44,820 nucleotides of DNA from Hyphomicrobiales bacterium (GCA_019075925.1 JAGXAC010000005.1:1-44820), one strand, 5' to 3'; numbered from the stretch's first letter, positions 7,636 to 16,708 are shown. Numbers and translations: made by a program. Notes: a model not told the origin generated them from the letters alone.

Positions 7636-8226
7636 TTAGAAGCGATAATTCACACCGAAGCGAAGCAGATTCGCGGTCAGTCCATTATTGACGCCGGATA
7701 CCGAAAAATTGCTGCCCGCGAAATCGAGATAGAGCCATTCCGCTTTCGCCGACCAGCGCCGGGTGAAGCCGACTTCCACGCCGGCTCCCGCCGTCCAGCC
7801 GATATTCGCGTGTGTCTCGCTCAGCCCGGACGCGTCGGCTCGCAGATCGCCGAAGGCGAGGCCGGCGGTGCCGTAGACGAGAACATTGCCGAACGTGACG
7901 CCGCCGCGGCCGCGCGCCGTCGAGAACCAGGGGCTGGAAAATTCGAGAGGCGCAACCGTGGCGCTGGCGCTGGAAAGGTTAAGGTCGGCCTCGCCGCCGA
8001 AGACGAAATTGCCGCGTTGCCAATTGTAACCGCCTTCAATGCCTCCCTCGAGACCTGAAGGCTGCGTCGGGCTGTTGCTGACCCAGCCCCATTGGTAGCC
8101 CGCGGTAGCGCCCATATAAGGGCCGATCCAGCTGTAGGGACCGAGCGGCGACGGCGCATAATAATCGGCGGCGGTTGCCGCGCCGGTCATTGCTAGCAGC
8201 ACCGCCGCGCACAGAACTGATCTCAT
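7636..8226 (-). CDS. Outer-membrane beta-barrel protein, second paralogue
   Basis: 196 residues from ATG 8226, where the signal peptide MRSVLCAAVLLAMTGAATAA begins. An in-frame extension upstream is Arg/Cys-rich and rejected. The layout matches the neighbour at 6713: YSWIGPYMGATAGYQWG at the front, strands such as FVFGGEADLNLS, STARGRGGVTFG, WSAKAEWLYLDFAG, and the same ending FGVNYRF. The two are clearly homologous but well diverged, so the duplication is not recent. They are separated by 281 bases in which I see no gene, so each probably has its own promoter. It is divergent from uvrC. Confidence 0.92.
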   Translation of the reverse strand: MRSVLCAAVLLAMTGAATAADYYAPSPLGPYSWIGPYMGATAGYQWGWVSNSPTQPSGLEGGIEGGYNWQRGNFVFGGEADLNLSSASATVAPLEFSSPWFSTARGRGGVTFGNVLVYGTAGLAFGDLRADASGLSETHANIGWTAGAGVEVGFTRRWSAKAEWLYLDFAGSNFSVSGVNNGLTANLLRFGVNYRF

Positions 8227-8477
8227 GACGGCTTCCCAACGCAACGTGTCGAACGTTATGCAGCAGCAGCGAAACGAATGGCGTCGTCGCAGGACAAAGT
8301 TGCCCATTGATTGAAAGATTTATCGCGATGTTTAAGTTAAGCCTTGATGAAACGCTAACCATCGAGAATTTGTTAGCCTTAAGAAAGTCTGTCGAGGCCG
8401 AACCCCTGCAGATTTCGGCAATCGCCGCTGCCCGCTCGCCGCGCGGCGTGTGAGGGCATCCGGGCAGGCAAACCAGC

Positions 8478-10550
8478 ATGAGCGCCCCGAAGAAAGACAT
8501 CGAGCCCGAGGTCGAGATCGTCGAGGACGATGAAGAAGCAACGCTTCCGTCGGCCGATGAGGTCGAACTGCAAAGCCCTGCGGATCGCGGCGAAGATTCG
8601 CTTGCCGCAGGACGCGATGCCATCCTGCGAGCGGTCGAACACGCCCCGGCGCAGCCCGGCGTCTATCGTATGATCGATGGGCGCGGCGACGTGCTGTATG
8701 TCGGCAAGGCAAAAAACGTACGCAATCGCATTCGCGCCTACGCGCGGCCGACCGGGCTCGATACCCGCATCGAGCGCATGATCGCGGCCACGCGAGCGCT
8801 CGAATTCGTCGTTACGCGCACCGAAACCGAGGCGCTGCTGCTCGAGGCCAATCTGATCAAGCGCTTGCGGCCGCGGTTCAATGTGCTCCTGCGCGACGAC
8901 AAATCGTTTCCGTACATTTTGATCACGTCGGATCACTGGGCGCCGCAAATTCTCAAGCATCGGGGCGCTCGTACGCGTGCCGGCCACTATTACGGGCCGT
9001 TTGCCTCGGTATGGGCCGTCAACCGCACGATCAACGCGCTCCAGCGCGCTTTCTTGCTCCGTTCGTGCAGCGATCCGTTTTTTGAAAGCCGGACGCGGCC
9101 CTGTCTGCTTTATCAAATCAAGCGCTGCTCCGCGCCGTGCACCGAGGAGATTGAATTCAACGAATATGCCGCGTTGGTGCGCGAAACGAACGAATTTCTT
9201 TCCGGTCGCAGCAAGGCCGTCAAGGACGAGTTGGCTCGGGAGATGGAAGCGGCGTCGTCCGGTCTCGACTTCGAGCGCGCCGCCATTTACCGCGACCGTT
9301 TGGCGGCTTTGTCGGCCATTCAGGCGCATCAAGGCGTTAATCCGCGCGGGGTCGAAGAGGCCGACGTTTTCGCGCTACATCAGCAAGGCGGTTTTGCTTG
9401 CGTCGAGGTCTTCTTCTTTCGCACCGGCCAGAACTGGGGTAACCGCGCCTACTTCCCCAAAGCCGATCGGTCGATTTCGGCGGGCGAAATTCTCGGCGCT
9501 TTCCTCGCCCAGTTCTATGACGACAAGCCGTGCCCACGCCAGATTCTGATTTCGCACGACATCGATGACCGCGAGTTGCTCGCCGAAGCGCTAGGCAGCA
9601 AGAGCGGGCATAAAATCGAAGTCATGGTGCCGCGTCGCGGCGAGAAGAAAGATCTGATCGAGCACGCGTTGGCCAACGCCCGTGAGGCGCTGGGCCGCAA
9701 GCTGGCCGAGACTTCGTCGCAGCAAAGATTGTTGCGGCTGCTCGCCGAAACGTTCGGCCTGGTGCGGCCGCCACAGCGGATCGAGGTCTACGACAACAGT
9801 CACATTCAGGGATCGAACGCGGTTGGCGCAATGATCGTGGCGGGGCCGGAGGGCTTCCGCAAGCGCGATTACCGCAAATTCAATATTCGTTCGGCCGGTC
9901 TTACCCCCGGCGATGATTTTGCCATGATGCGCGAAGTTCTCGGCCGTCGCTTTAAGCGCTTGCTCGCGGAAGCGCCGCGCGTATCGGCCGTAGCCGATCT
10001 TGCCGCTTCGGCAGGCCCGGCCGCGCATGAGGCTCCGCTGCCACAAGAGGAAATCGACCTGCTACAATCGGAGCCGGCGGGTAACGAGTCTGAGTCGCCG
10101 TGGCCCGACCTGGTACTGATCGACGGCGGCCAGGGGCAGCTTACGGCGGCCCGAGAGGTGCTGGCCGAACTTGGAGTTGACGTTCCGCTGGTCGCGATCG
10201 CCAAAGGACCCGACCGCGACGCCGGACGCGAGACCTTCTTTATCCCCGGCCGCGATTCGTTCAAGCTGGCGCCGCGCGACCCGGTGCTCTATTTTGTCGA
10301 GCGATTGCGCGATGAGGCGCATCGTTTCGCGGTCGGGTCGCACCGGGCTCGCCGCATGCGCGATTTGCGTGAGGCCGGCTTGCAAGAGATCGCGGGCATC
10401 GGGCCGACCCGAAAACGCGCATTGCTGCACCACTTTGGCACGCTCAAGGCAATCGAGCGCGCCTCCGTCAACGACTTGATGCAGGTCGATGGTATCAACG
10501 CAGAGACCGCTCGGCGTATATACGAGTTCTTCCACGAGGTAACGGCGTGA
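8478..10550 (+). CDS. uvrC: Excinuclease ABC subunit UvrC
   Basis: 690 residues. UvrC makes both incisions flanking a DNA lesion in nucleotide excision repair after UvrA2B loading. Domains in order: an acidic, probably disordered extension (1-40); GIY-YIG nuclease (GVY at 61-63, YVG at 74-76); a four-cysteine region ([21 protein letters not shown]) that matches the iron-sulfur cluster ligands of UvrC; UVR motif ([16 protein letters not shown]) that contacts UvrB; RNase H-like second nuclease ([11 protein letters not shown] through [11 protein letters not shown]); and helix-hairpin-helix repeats at the end ([26 protein letters not shown]). A roughly 40-residue Ala/Glu/Pro insertion interrupts the RNase H domain, as is common in alphaproteobacteria. 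It leads the pgsA-moaD-moaE group. Confidence 0.97.
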   Translation: MSAPKKDIEPEVEIVEDDEEATLPSADEVELQSPADRGEDSLAAGRDAILRAVEHAPAQPGVYRMIDGRGDVLYVGKAKNVRNRIRAYARPTGLDTRIERMIAATRALEFVVTRTETEALLLEANLIKRLRPRFNVLLRDDKSFPYILITSDHWAPQILKHRGARTRAGHYYGPFASVWAVNRTINALQRAFLLRSCSDPFFESRTRPCLLYQIKRCSAPCTEEIEFNEYAALVRETNEFLSGRSKAVKDELAREMEAASSGLDFERAAIYRDRLAALSAIQAHQGVNPRGVEEADVFALHQQGGFACVEVFFFRTGQNWGNRAYFPKADRSISAGEILGAFLAQFYDDKPCPRQILISHDIDDRELLAEALGSKSGHKIEVMVPRRGEKKDLIEHALANAREALGRKLAETSSQQRLLRLLAETFGLVRPPQRIEVYDNSHIQGSNAVGAMIVAGPEGFRKRDYRKFNIRSAGLTPGDDFAMMREVLGRRFKRLLAEAPRVSAVADLAASAGPAAHEAPLPQEEIDLLQSEPAGNESESPWPDLVLIDGGQGQLTAAREVLAELGVDVPLVAIAKGPDRDAGRETFFIPGRDSFKLAPRDPVLYFVERLRDEAHRFAVGSHRARRMRDLREAGLQEIAGIGPTRKRALLHHFGTLKAIERASVNDLMQVDGINAETARRIYEFFHEVTA

Positions 10551-10659
10551 GCGCGCATCGAAGCGATTGGCTATCGGAAGCGATTGGCGCCGATCAGGAC
10601 CGGCGGACGTCTGCGGCAAGGGCCTGTCGGCCTCCGGGCGCCGGCGTTATGGTGCGACC

Positions 10660-11277
10660 ATGAATTCGCCGACCGCATCGGGCCGGCTGCGTGCGCGTCC
10701 GCTCGCGCTGCCCAACATTCTGACCTACGGCCGTATCGTCGCCGTGCCGATCGTGGTCGGCTGCATGTTTTGGCAAAACATTCTGAATGGCGGGCTGTGG
10801 CTCCGGTGGGTCGCGCTGGCGTTCTTCGTCGCCGCAGCCGTTAGCGATTTTCTCGACGGTTTTCTCGCCCGCATGTGGGATCAGCAATCGTCGCTCGGCC
10901 GCATGCTCGATCCGATCGCCGACAAGCTTCTGGTGTCCTCTTGCCTGTTGATGCTTGCCGCCGAGGAAATCATCCACGGCTGGTCGCTGTTTGCGGCCGT
11001 GGTCATTCTCTGCCGTGAAATTCTGGTGTCCGGGTTGCGCGAATATTTGGCCGAACTGCGGGTGAGCGTGCCGGTGACGCGGCTCGCCAAATGGAAGACC
11101 AGTTTACAACTCGTCACCGTCGGCTTTCTCATCACCGGCAGGGCAGGCAACGCAATCGTGCCTGGATTGACCGATGTCGGAATCGCGCTGTTGTGGCTTT
11201 CGGCCTTGCTGACGCTCTATACGGGATGGGATTACCTGCGAGCGGGCTTGCATCACTTGAGCCGGGAGGATGCATGA
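10660..11277 (+). CDS. pgsA: CDP-diacylglycerol-glycerol-3-phosphate 3-phosphatidyltransferase PgsA
   Basis: 205 residues from ATG 10660; the open frame extends 31 codons upstream but that part does not look like the family. It makes phosphatidylglycerol phosphate from CDP-diacylglycerol and glycerol-3-phosphate in the inner membrane. The CDP-alcohol phosphotransferase signature is complete: Asp63, Asp66-Gly67, Ala70-Arg71, Gly80, Asp84 and Asp88 (in SDFLDGFLARMW and GRMLDPIADK). Several membrane helices follow. The start LPNILTYGRI is typical. It overlaps moaD by four bases (ATGA). Confidence 0.95.
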   Translation: MNSPTASGRLRARPLALPNILTYGRIVAVPIVVGCMFWQNILNGGLWLRWVALAFFVAAAVSDFLDGFLARMWDQQSSLGRMLDPIADKLLVSSCLLMLAAEEIIHGWSLFAAVVILCREILVSGLREYLAELRVSVPVTRLAKWKTSLQLVTVGFLITGRAGNAIVPGLTDVGIALLWLSALLTLYTGWDYLRAGLHHLSREDA

Positions 11278-11525
11278 GGGTCCTGTATTTTGCCTGGGTG
11301 AGGGAACGGGTCGGCAAAGCGGAAGAGTCGATCGAGCCGCCTGCCGGTGTGGTCACGGTCGGTGACCTGATGTCGTGGCTGGCCGCTCGCGACGAACAAT
11401 CCGCATACGCGTTCGAGAATGCCAACGTTATCCGTGCTGCCATCGACCACCGCCATGTACGGCCTGATGCGCCGATCAAAGGTGCAAGTGAGATCGCGTT
11501 CTTTCCGCCCATGACCGGGGGCTAG
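11274..11525 (+). CDS. moaD: Molybdopterin synthase small subunit MoaD
   Basis: 83 residues with a ubiquitin-like fold and the essential C-terminal Gly-Gly (FFPPMTGG). The C-terminus is adenylated by MoeB, thiocarboxylated, and donates sulfur to precursor Z (cyclic pyranopterin monophosphate) in the MoaE active site. The conserved YFAWVRERVG opening is present. Its ATG overlaps the pgsA stop as ATGA, so it is co-translated with pgsA. MoaE follows after 11 bases, giving both subunits of the synthase in one transcript. Confidence 0.95.
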   Translation: MRVLYFAWVRERVGKAEESIEPPAGVVTVGDLMSWLAARDEQSAYAFENANVIRAAIDHRHVRPDAPIKGASEIAFFPPMTGG

Positions 11526-11536
11526 GTGGCAGATCG

Positions 11537-12019
11537 ATGACCGTTACGATCCGCCTGCAACGCGAAACAATCGACGCCGCCTCGGTAGCGGCGACGATGA
11601 TCCGCGGCGACGATGGCATCGGCGCGGTGGTGACTTTCACCGGGATTTGCCGCAGCGATGAAAATGGACAACCAATTGCGGCATTGACGCTTGAACACTA
11701 TCCGGGAATGGTCGAAGCCGAGATCGCCCGCCACGTGGAAGAAGCATGCCAGCGCTGGCCGATATTGAACGTGACGATCATTCACCGGTACGGACGGATA
11801 ATGCCGGGTGAAGTGATCGTACTGGTGGCGACGGCGTCGAGCCATCGGGAGGCGGCGTTTGCCGCGGCGAGCTTTCTCATGGATTACCTGAAGACGCGCG
11901 CGCCGTTCTGGAAGCAGGTCGAGAGCGCGGAAGGAACCGCTTGGGTCGACGCCAAGGCGACCGATGACGCAGCCGCCGAACGCTGGTCGGCGTCACGGCC
12001 ACGGCAACGCGCCAAATGA
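11537..12019 (+). CDS. moaE: Molybdopterin synthase catalytic subunit MoaE
   Basis: 160 residues. MoaE converts cyclic pyranopterin monophosphate to molybdopterin using sulfur from MoaD. Key features are all visible: GAVVTFTGICRS, LTLEHYPGM, IIHRYGRIMPGE, SSHREAAF, and the lysines at 119 and 126 in DYLKTRAPFWKQ that align with the catalytic lysines of the E. coli enzyme. The C-terminal 25 residues are an Ala/Arg-rich tail. With moaD it could supply cofactor to the molybdopterin oxidoreductase encoded at 13631-15730. Confidence 0.96.
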   Translation: MTVTIRLQRETIDAASVAATMIRGDDGIGAVVTFTGICRSDENGQPIAALTLEHYPGMVEAEIARHVEEACQRWPILNVTIIHRYGRIMPGEVIVLVATASSHREAAFAAASFLMDYLKTRAPFWKQVESAEGTAWVDAKATDDAAAERWSASRPRQRAK

Positions 12020-12039
12020 CGGCGAGGCGCAAATCGACC

Positions 12040-12072
12040 ATGGCTAAATTCGCGAAACCCGCCTGGTGGTGA
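12040..12072 (+). other. Possible ten-codon leader reading frame ending Trp-Trp
   Basis: ATG at 12040 opens a ten-codon frame, MAKFAKPAWW, stopping at TGA 12070-12072, two bases before the ATG of the hydrolase gene at 12075. The two tandem Trp codons just before the stop recall tryptophan-sensing leader peptides, and the downstream enzyme resembles kynurenine formamidase of Trp degradation. However, the same bases (GGTGGTGA) can serve as the ribosome-binding site of the hydrolase, and no good ribosome-binding site precedes this ATG. It may well be coincidence. Confidence 0.25.
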
Positions 12073-12074
12073 AA

Positions 12075-13007
12075 ATGGCGCTAAAGACCGAATCGGCGGG
12101 CACCGCGCCTGTACAAGCCGCTTCGCGGCTAAAGGGCCCGCGTGTCTTTCTCGACATGGACCAGCAGGAGCTCGACGGCGCCTATACCCAGATTACCTTT
12201 GCACCCAATCAGCCGCAAATTCTCGCGCGCTATGCATCGAACAGCGCCGCCATGCGTGCGCGCCTGGGCGAGCCGCGGCGGCTCGCCTACGGCTCTGCCG
12301 CGATGGAGCAACTCGATCTTTACGCTGCGCCACGTGCCGATGCGCCGATCTGCGTGTTCCTGCATGGCGGTGCGTGGCGAGCCGGCGAAGCCAAGACGCA
12401 CGCCTTTGCCGCCGAAATGTTTGTCGGCGCCGGCGTGCATTTTGCGGCGCTCGATTTCGACAACGTGGTGACGACCGGCGGCGATCTTGCCCCGGTGGCC
12501 CACCAGGTGCGCAGCGCAGTTGCCTGGGTCTACGCGAATGCGGCGAGCTTCGGCGCCGATCCCCGCAAGGTTTATGTCTGTGGCCATTCCTCCGGCGCGC
12601 ATCTCGCCGGCGTGGTGCTGACCACCGACTGGGTGCGCGCATTCGGACTGCCGGCGAATGTCGTCAGGGGCGGCATGCTGAATTCGGGGATGTACGATCT
12701 TCAGCCGGTCCGCCTTTCGGCGCGCTCAAGCTACGTCAACTTCACCGACAACGTGGTCGAGGCGCTCAGTCCGATACGCCATGTCGACCGGCTGAACTGC
12801 CCTGTTCTGGTCTCGCACGGGACGCTGGAGAGCCCAGAGTTCATCCGCCAAGCGCGCGATTTCGTAGCCGCGGCAAAAGCGGCGGGGAAACCGGTCGAAC
12901 TCCTCGCCGCGGAAGGCTACAACCACTTCGAGATACTGGAAACCCTCGCCAATCCCTACGGCTTCCTGGGCCGTGCCGCGCTCAAGATGATGCAGCCGAA
13001 GGGCTAA
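12075..13007 (+). CDS. Alpha/beta hydrolase, kynurenine-formamidase-like
   Basis: 310 residues. It contains the oxyanion segment HGGAWRAGE (about 97-105), the nucleophile elbow GHSSGAH (Ser172) and a C-terminal histidine in EGYNHFEI. The acid position reads HGTLES, with Glu where Asp is usual. The N-terminal MDQQELDGAYTQ resembles arylformamidase/BD-FAE-type esterases, some of which hydrolyse N-formylkynurenine. Substrate assignment is inference only. Start candidates are ATG 12075, two GTG codons just before it, and ATG 12156, where recognisable homology begins; 12075 has a GGTGG upstream. A possible Trp-rich mini reading frame ends two bases before it. Confidence 0.82.
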   Translation: MALKTESAGTAPVQAASRLKGPRVFLDMDQQELDGAYTQITFAPNQPQILARYASNSAAMRARLGEPRRLAYGSAAMEQLDLYAAPRADAPICVFLHGGAWRAGEAKTHAFAAEMFVGAGVHFAALDFDNVVTTGGDLAPVAHQVRSAVAWVYANAASFGADPRKVYVCGHSSGAHLAGVVLTTDWVRAFGLPANVVRGGMLNSGMYDLQPVRLSARSSYVNFTDNVVEALSPIRHVDRLNCPVLVSHGTLESPEFIRQARDFVAAAKAAGKPVELLAAEGYNHFEILETLANPYGFLGRAALKMMQPKG

Positions 13008-13023
13008 CCGATCGTCGCAAATC

Positions 13024-13605
13024 CTATTCAGCCGCCATCGGTGTCGCGCCCTTAAGACTTGGATTGAGCTCGCAGGCTTCTTCCCAGCTCACCACGTTGA
13101 GCGATTTCACGAACTTGCCGACGCCGTCGACTTCCGCGCAGAACAGGCCGAGTTCGATGATTTCCTCGTCACTGAAATGCTTGGCCAGATCGGCGTAAAC
13201 CTCATCCCTGTCGATGGCGCGTTCGCCCTGTTTGAACAAATCGGCATAGTGCAGGGCGGCTTTCTCGCGCGGGGTGAAATGCTTGCTGCCGGCATAGTCG
13301 AACAAGTCGCCAATCATGACTTCCGTCAAACCCTCGGCCTTGGCCACATTGGAGCGAACCGTCGAACAATAACCGCACTGATGCGCGACCGAGATTTTGA
13401 TGCGGCACATTTCCTTGAGCTTGTGCGGTAGCACGCCTTGATACAGGAGCTTGTTCCAATACTCGACCCAAGCGGTGCCGAGTTTGCCGCGCGTCATGAG
13501 ACTTACCACGCGCGGATCTGGCGCGCCGGTGCGTTTTGCCGACTCGATCAGCTCGCGCACATGCGGCGTCTTTTCGCTTTCTTCGATGTAGCGCAATCGC
13601 GGCAT
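13024..13605 (-). CDS. Carboxymuconolactone decarboxylase family (AhpD-like) protein
   Basis: 193 residues, start supported by GGAGTG six bases upstream. The central helix carries HQCGYCSTVRS, a CxxC (Cys77, Cys80) in the arrangement seen in AhpD-type peroxidase-reductases, where these cysteines do thiol chemistry. The rest is helical, as expected of the fold, with HFTPREKAALHYADL near the middle. True carboxymuconolactone decarboxylases lack this CxxC, so a redox role is more likely. It lies 25 bases downstream of the molybdopterin oxidoreductase on the same strand, so the two are probably one transcript. Confidence 0.88.
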   Translation of the reverse strand: MPRLRYIEESEKTPHVRELIESAKRTGAPDPRVVSLMTRGKLGTAWVEYWNKLLYQGVLPHKLKEMCRIKISVAHQCGYCSTVRSNVAKAEGLTEVMIGDLFDYAGSKHFTPREKAALHYADLFKQGERAIDRDEVYADLAKHFSDEEIIELGLFCAEVDGVGKFVKSLNVVSWEEACELNPSLKGATPMAAE

Positions 13606-13630
13606 CGTTCACTCCATTGTGTTTTTGAGA

Positions 13631-15730
13631 TTAGCCGGCGAGCTGGCGCAGCCAAACTTTGTTGTCGTGGAAAGCTGCGCCGCCGAACGGCACGATCGGG
13701 TCGGCGCCGGTCAGCGTATTGATGCCGCGTCCATCCGGATAGGCAGAGTTGGGCCACAGCGACTCCGCGATCAACACGCCTCGCCGCACGCCGTCAAACA
13801 GCCGCGCATACAGGCGGACGGCGCCGCGGCGATTGCCAAGCTCGACTTCGTCTCCCTCCGCGACATTGAGCGCGGCGGCGTCCGCGGGATGGATCATGAC
13901 GGTGGGACGCCGCTCATGAGCCAGCGAGGTCGGCGTTTCCGTGAACGTGGAATTGAGGAAGCCGCGCGATGGCGAGGTGGCAAGCCGGAACGGATGCTCG
14001 GTATCCGCTTCTTCGATCACCTCCCAATGGTCGGGTAACGAAGGAATTGAAGGCGCGTCATAAGTTCGGCGCCAGCGCCGGAACGGCACCGCTGGCCAAT
14101 CCGGCTTGAGCCGGAATTTGCCGTCCGGATAGGCAAAGCCGTCCAGGTAGTGCGCCGCGGCGAAATCCGGTTGGCAATCGATCCAGCGTTTGGCCTCCAG
14201 TTCCGCCAGAGTCCCCCAGCCGGATTTTTGCAAGGTTGCGTCAATCAATTCGCGCGGTGTCATGCCGAAGCCCGGATGTTGCGCGCCAAGACGCTTGGCT
14301 AGTCCGCAGATCACCTCATGGTTCGAACGGCACTCAGCGGGCGGATCGATCAGCTTCGGTCCGAGCAGAATGTATTGACTGCCGCCGGCGGTGTAGAAAT
14401 CGTCGTGCTCGACAAACATGGTCGCCGGCAAGATGATATCCGCCATCTTGGCGGTGTCGGTCATGAATTGCTCGTGCACGCACACGAATAGGTCATCACG
14501 AGCAAAGCCGCGCTTGACTTTCTCCTGATCGGGCGCGACCGAAACCGGGTTGGTGTTCTGGATGAGCATGGCGGTGACCGGTGGTCCGCCGCAAAGTGCA
14601 TCCTCGTCGCCGGTCAGGACGGCGCCGATGCGCGATTGGTCGAGCATGCGGATCGAAGAATCGCGCAGGTCGGTGCCTTCGATCAGGCTGGTATTGAGGT
14701 GAAAGATGGCGCCGTTGTTATGAAAAGCGCCGCCGCCTTCGTAGCGCCAGGCGCCGATGACTGCGGCGATGCAGCTTGCTGCGTGCATGTTCGGCGCGCC
14801 GTTGCGGGAGCGTGAAAACCCATAGCCAAGACGGAAATAGGCGCGCTTGTTCTCGCCGACCAGCCGGGCGAATGCTTCAATCGTTTCGACGGGACAGCCG
14901 GTGATCCGCGACGCCCACGCCGGATCGCGGTTTTGTACGTGGGCGGCAAGTTCGCGCGGCGCGTCGGTATAACGCTCGAGATAATCCCAGTCGGCTTTAT
15001 CGTCGCGGAACAGACAATGCATCACCGCGCAGGCGAGAGCGCCATCGGTGCCGGGGCGGATCAGGACCGGCAGGTCCGCCTGCCGCATGGTGGCATTCAG
15101 GTAAACGTCAACGACGACAATCTTTGCGCCGCGCCCTTTCCGCGCGCGAGTCGCATGCGTCATCACGTTGACCTGGGTGTTCACCGCATTGGTGCCCCAG
15201 ATCACCACCAGGTCGGATTTGGCCATCTCGCGCGGATCGGGGCCGGCGAGTTTGCCGGTGCCGGCGATGAAGCCGCTCCAGGCCGGGTTGACGCAGATGG
15301 TCGAGAAAAAGCCCGAGTATTTCTTGGCGTGGCGCAGACGGTGGATGCCGTCGCGCATCACGTAGCCCATCGTGCCGGCGTAGAGGTAAGGCCAGACGGC
15401 TTCGGAGCCGTGCGCTTGTTCGGCACGCACGAATTTCTCGGCGACGAGATCGAGCGCGTCGTCCCAGGAGACCGGCGCGAATTGGCCGCTGTTTTTGGCG
15501 CCGATGCGACGTAGTGGCCGGGTCAGCCGGTCGGGATGATGGACGCGTTCGGCGTAGCGGGCAACTTTGGCGCAGATGACGCCCGCCGTATAATCGTTGT
15601 CGCCGGCGCCGCGCACGCGGCCGATTGTGTTGTCGGCAAAAACCTCGATTTCAAGCGCGCACGTCGACGGACAATCGTGCGGACAGGCGGAGGCAACGAC
15701 GTGCGGGTGCGGGCGTATGGCTTGGTTCAT
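13631..15730 (-). CDS. Molybdopterin-dependent oxidoreductase (DMSO reductase family)
   Basis: 699 residues. The N-terminal Mop-type iron-sulfur segment is intact, with Cys16, Cys20, Cys24 (ACPHDCPSTCALEI) and a fourth Cys near 52 (GVICAKVARYAERV). Molybdopterin-guanine-dinucleotide contacts follow (VIWGTNAVNTQ, VVVDVYLNAT, LIQNTNPVSVAP), and the C-terminal dinucleotide-binding beta-barrel domain begins around FRLATSP. There is no signal peptide or twin-Arg motif at the start, so it is cytoplasmic. The electron donor and substrate are not evident, and I cannot assign the molybdenum ligand with confidence. The AhpD-like protein follows in the same operon, and moaD/moaE lie 1.6 kb away on the other strand. 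Confidence 0.93.
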   Translation of the reverse strand: MNQAIRPHPHVVASACPHDCPSTCALEIEVFADNTIGRVRGAGDNDYTAGVICAKVARYAERVHHPDRLTRPLRRIGAKNSGQFAPVSWDDALDLVAEKFVRAEQAHGSEAVWPYLYAGTMGYVMRDGIHRLRHAKKYSGFFSTICVNPAWSGFIAGTGKLAGPDPREMAKSDLVVIWGTNAVNTQVNVMTHATRARKGRGAKIVVVDVYLNATMRQADLPVLIRPGTDGALACAVMHCLFRDDKADWDYLERYTDAPRELAAHVQNRDPAWASRITGCPVETIEAFARLVGENKRAYFRLGYGFSRSRNGAPNMHAASCIAAVIGAWRYEGGGAFHNNGAIFHLNTSLIEGTDLRDSSIRMLDQSRIGAVLTGDEDALCGGPPVTAMLIQNTNPVSVAPDQEKVKRGFARDDLFVCVHEQFMTDTAKMADIILPATMFVEHDDFYTAGGSQYILLGPKLIDPPAECRSNHEVICGLAKRLGAQHPGFGMTPRELIDATLQKSGWGTLAELEAKRWIDCQPDFAAAHYLDGFAYPDGKFRLKPDWPAVPFRRWRRTYDAPSIPSLPDHWEVIEEADTEHPFRLATSPSRGFLNSTFTETPTSLAHERRPTVMIHPADAAALNVAEGDEVELGNRRGAVRLYARLFDGVRRGVLIAESLWPNSAYPDGRGINTLTGADPIVPFGGAAFHDNKVWLRQLAG

Positions 15731-15817
15731 TGCGATCGCATCCTACCGTGTTCCAGGCGCCGGCGAAAACTTCGCCGCCGCGGGGAGGGGGCTTGGGCGC
15801 GATCGCCCGGCAGAACG

Positions 15818-16708
15818 CTATGCCGCCGCGGCTTTGCCGTTCGGTTGCACCTCGGCGGTGTAGTCGCTCATCAACTGCTGGGTGATGCCGCCAGGCGTGA
15901 AGCTCCAGTCGGCGATTTGCGAAACGGCGGTCACTTCCGCGGCGGTGCCGGTGATGAAGCACTCGGAAAAGCTTGCGAGTTCTTCCGGCATAATGCGGCG
16001 CTCAATCACCTCGATATTGCGCCGCTTGGCCAGTGCGACCGCAGTTGCGCGCGTGATGCCTGACAGAAAGCAATCTGCAATCGGGGTGTGGATCTGCCCG
16101 TCCTTGATGAAAAAGATGTTGGCGCCGGTGCATTCGGCGACGCGGCCTTGCCAGTCGAGCATCATGGCATCGGCGAAACCTCTGCGCTCGGCGCGATGCT
16201 TTGAGATCGTGCAGATCGCGTAGAGCCCGGCGGCTTTGGCCAGCGCCGGTGCGGTTTTCGGATCGGGCCGGCGGTAATCGGCAAGATCGAGCCGGATGCC
16301 TTTCAGGCGTTGGGCGGGATCGAAATAGCTCGGCCATTCCCACGTCGCGATGGCGAGATGGATTTTATTGTTTTGTGCCGAAACGCCGAGCTGCTCGGAA
16401 CCGCGCCAGGCGATCGGCCTGACATAGGCGTCTTTCTGATTGTTCTTCTCCAGAACAAGCCGCTTGGCGGCGTCGATCTCGCCCACGCTGTAGGGAATTT
16501 CGAAGTCCATCAGCTGTGCGGAACGCTTAAGGCGCTCGGAGTGCTCGGTGCCCTTGAAAACTTCGCCGCCGTAAGCGCGCTCGCCTTCGAACACCGCGCT
16601 CGCGTAATGCAGGCCGTGGGTCAGCACGCTGATTTTGCAGTCGGCGGTGGCAACGAGCTTGCCGTCGAACCAGACTAGATCGGGACGCTGGTCGAAGGGC
16701 ACTGCCAT
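15818..16708 (-). CDS. ilvE: Branched-chain amino acid aminotransferase IlvE
   Basis: 296 residues from ATG 16708, preceded by AGGAGG at seven bases; the ORF's earlier start is rejected. It is a fold-type IV PLP enzyme that transfers the amino group between glutamate and the keto acids of valine, leucine and isoleucine. The start WFDGKLVATADCKISVLTH and LHYASAVFEGERAY are characteristic. The PLP lysine is Lys158 in ALAKAAGLYA, and AECTGANIFFI is the phosphate-binding side. It is divergent from a MarR-type regulator, with a perfect palindrome next to that regulator's start, so control of ilvE by that regulator is plausible but unproven. Confidence 0.96.
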   Translation of the reverse strand: MAVPFDQRPDLVWFDGKLVATADCKISVLTHGLHYASAVFEGERAYGGEVFKGTEHSERLKRSAQLMDFEIPYSVGEIDAAKRLVLEKNNQKDAYVRPIAWRGSEQLGVSAQNNKIHLAIATWEWPSYFDPAQRLKGIRLDLADYRRPDPKTAPALAKAAGLYAICTISKHRAERRGFADAMMLDWQGRVAECTGANIFFIKDGQIHTPIADCFLSGITRATAVALAKRRNIEVIERRIMPEELASFSECFITGTAAEVTAVSQIADWSFTPGGITQQLMSDYTAEVQPNGKAAAA

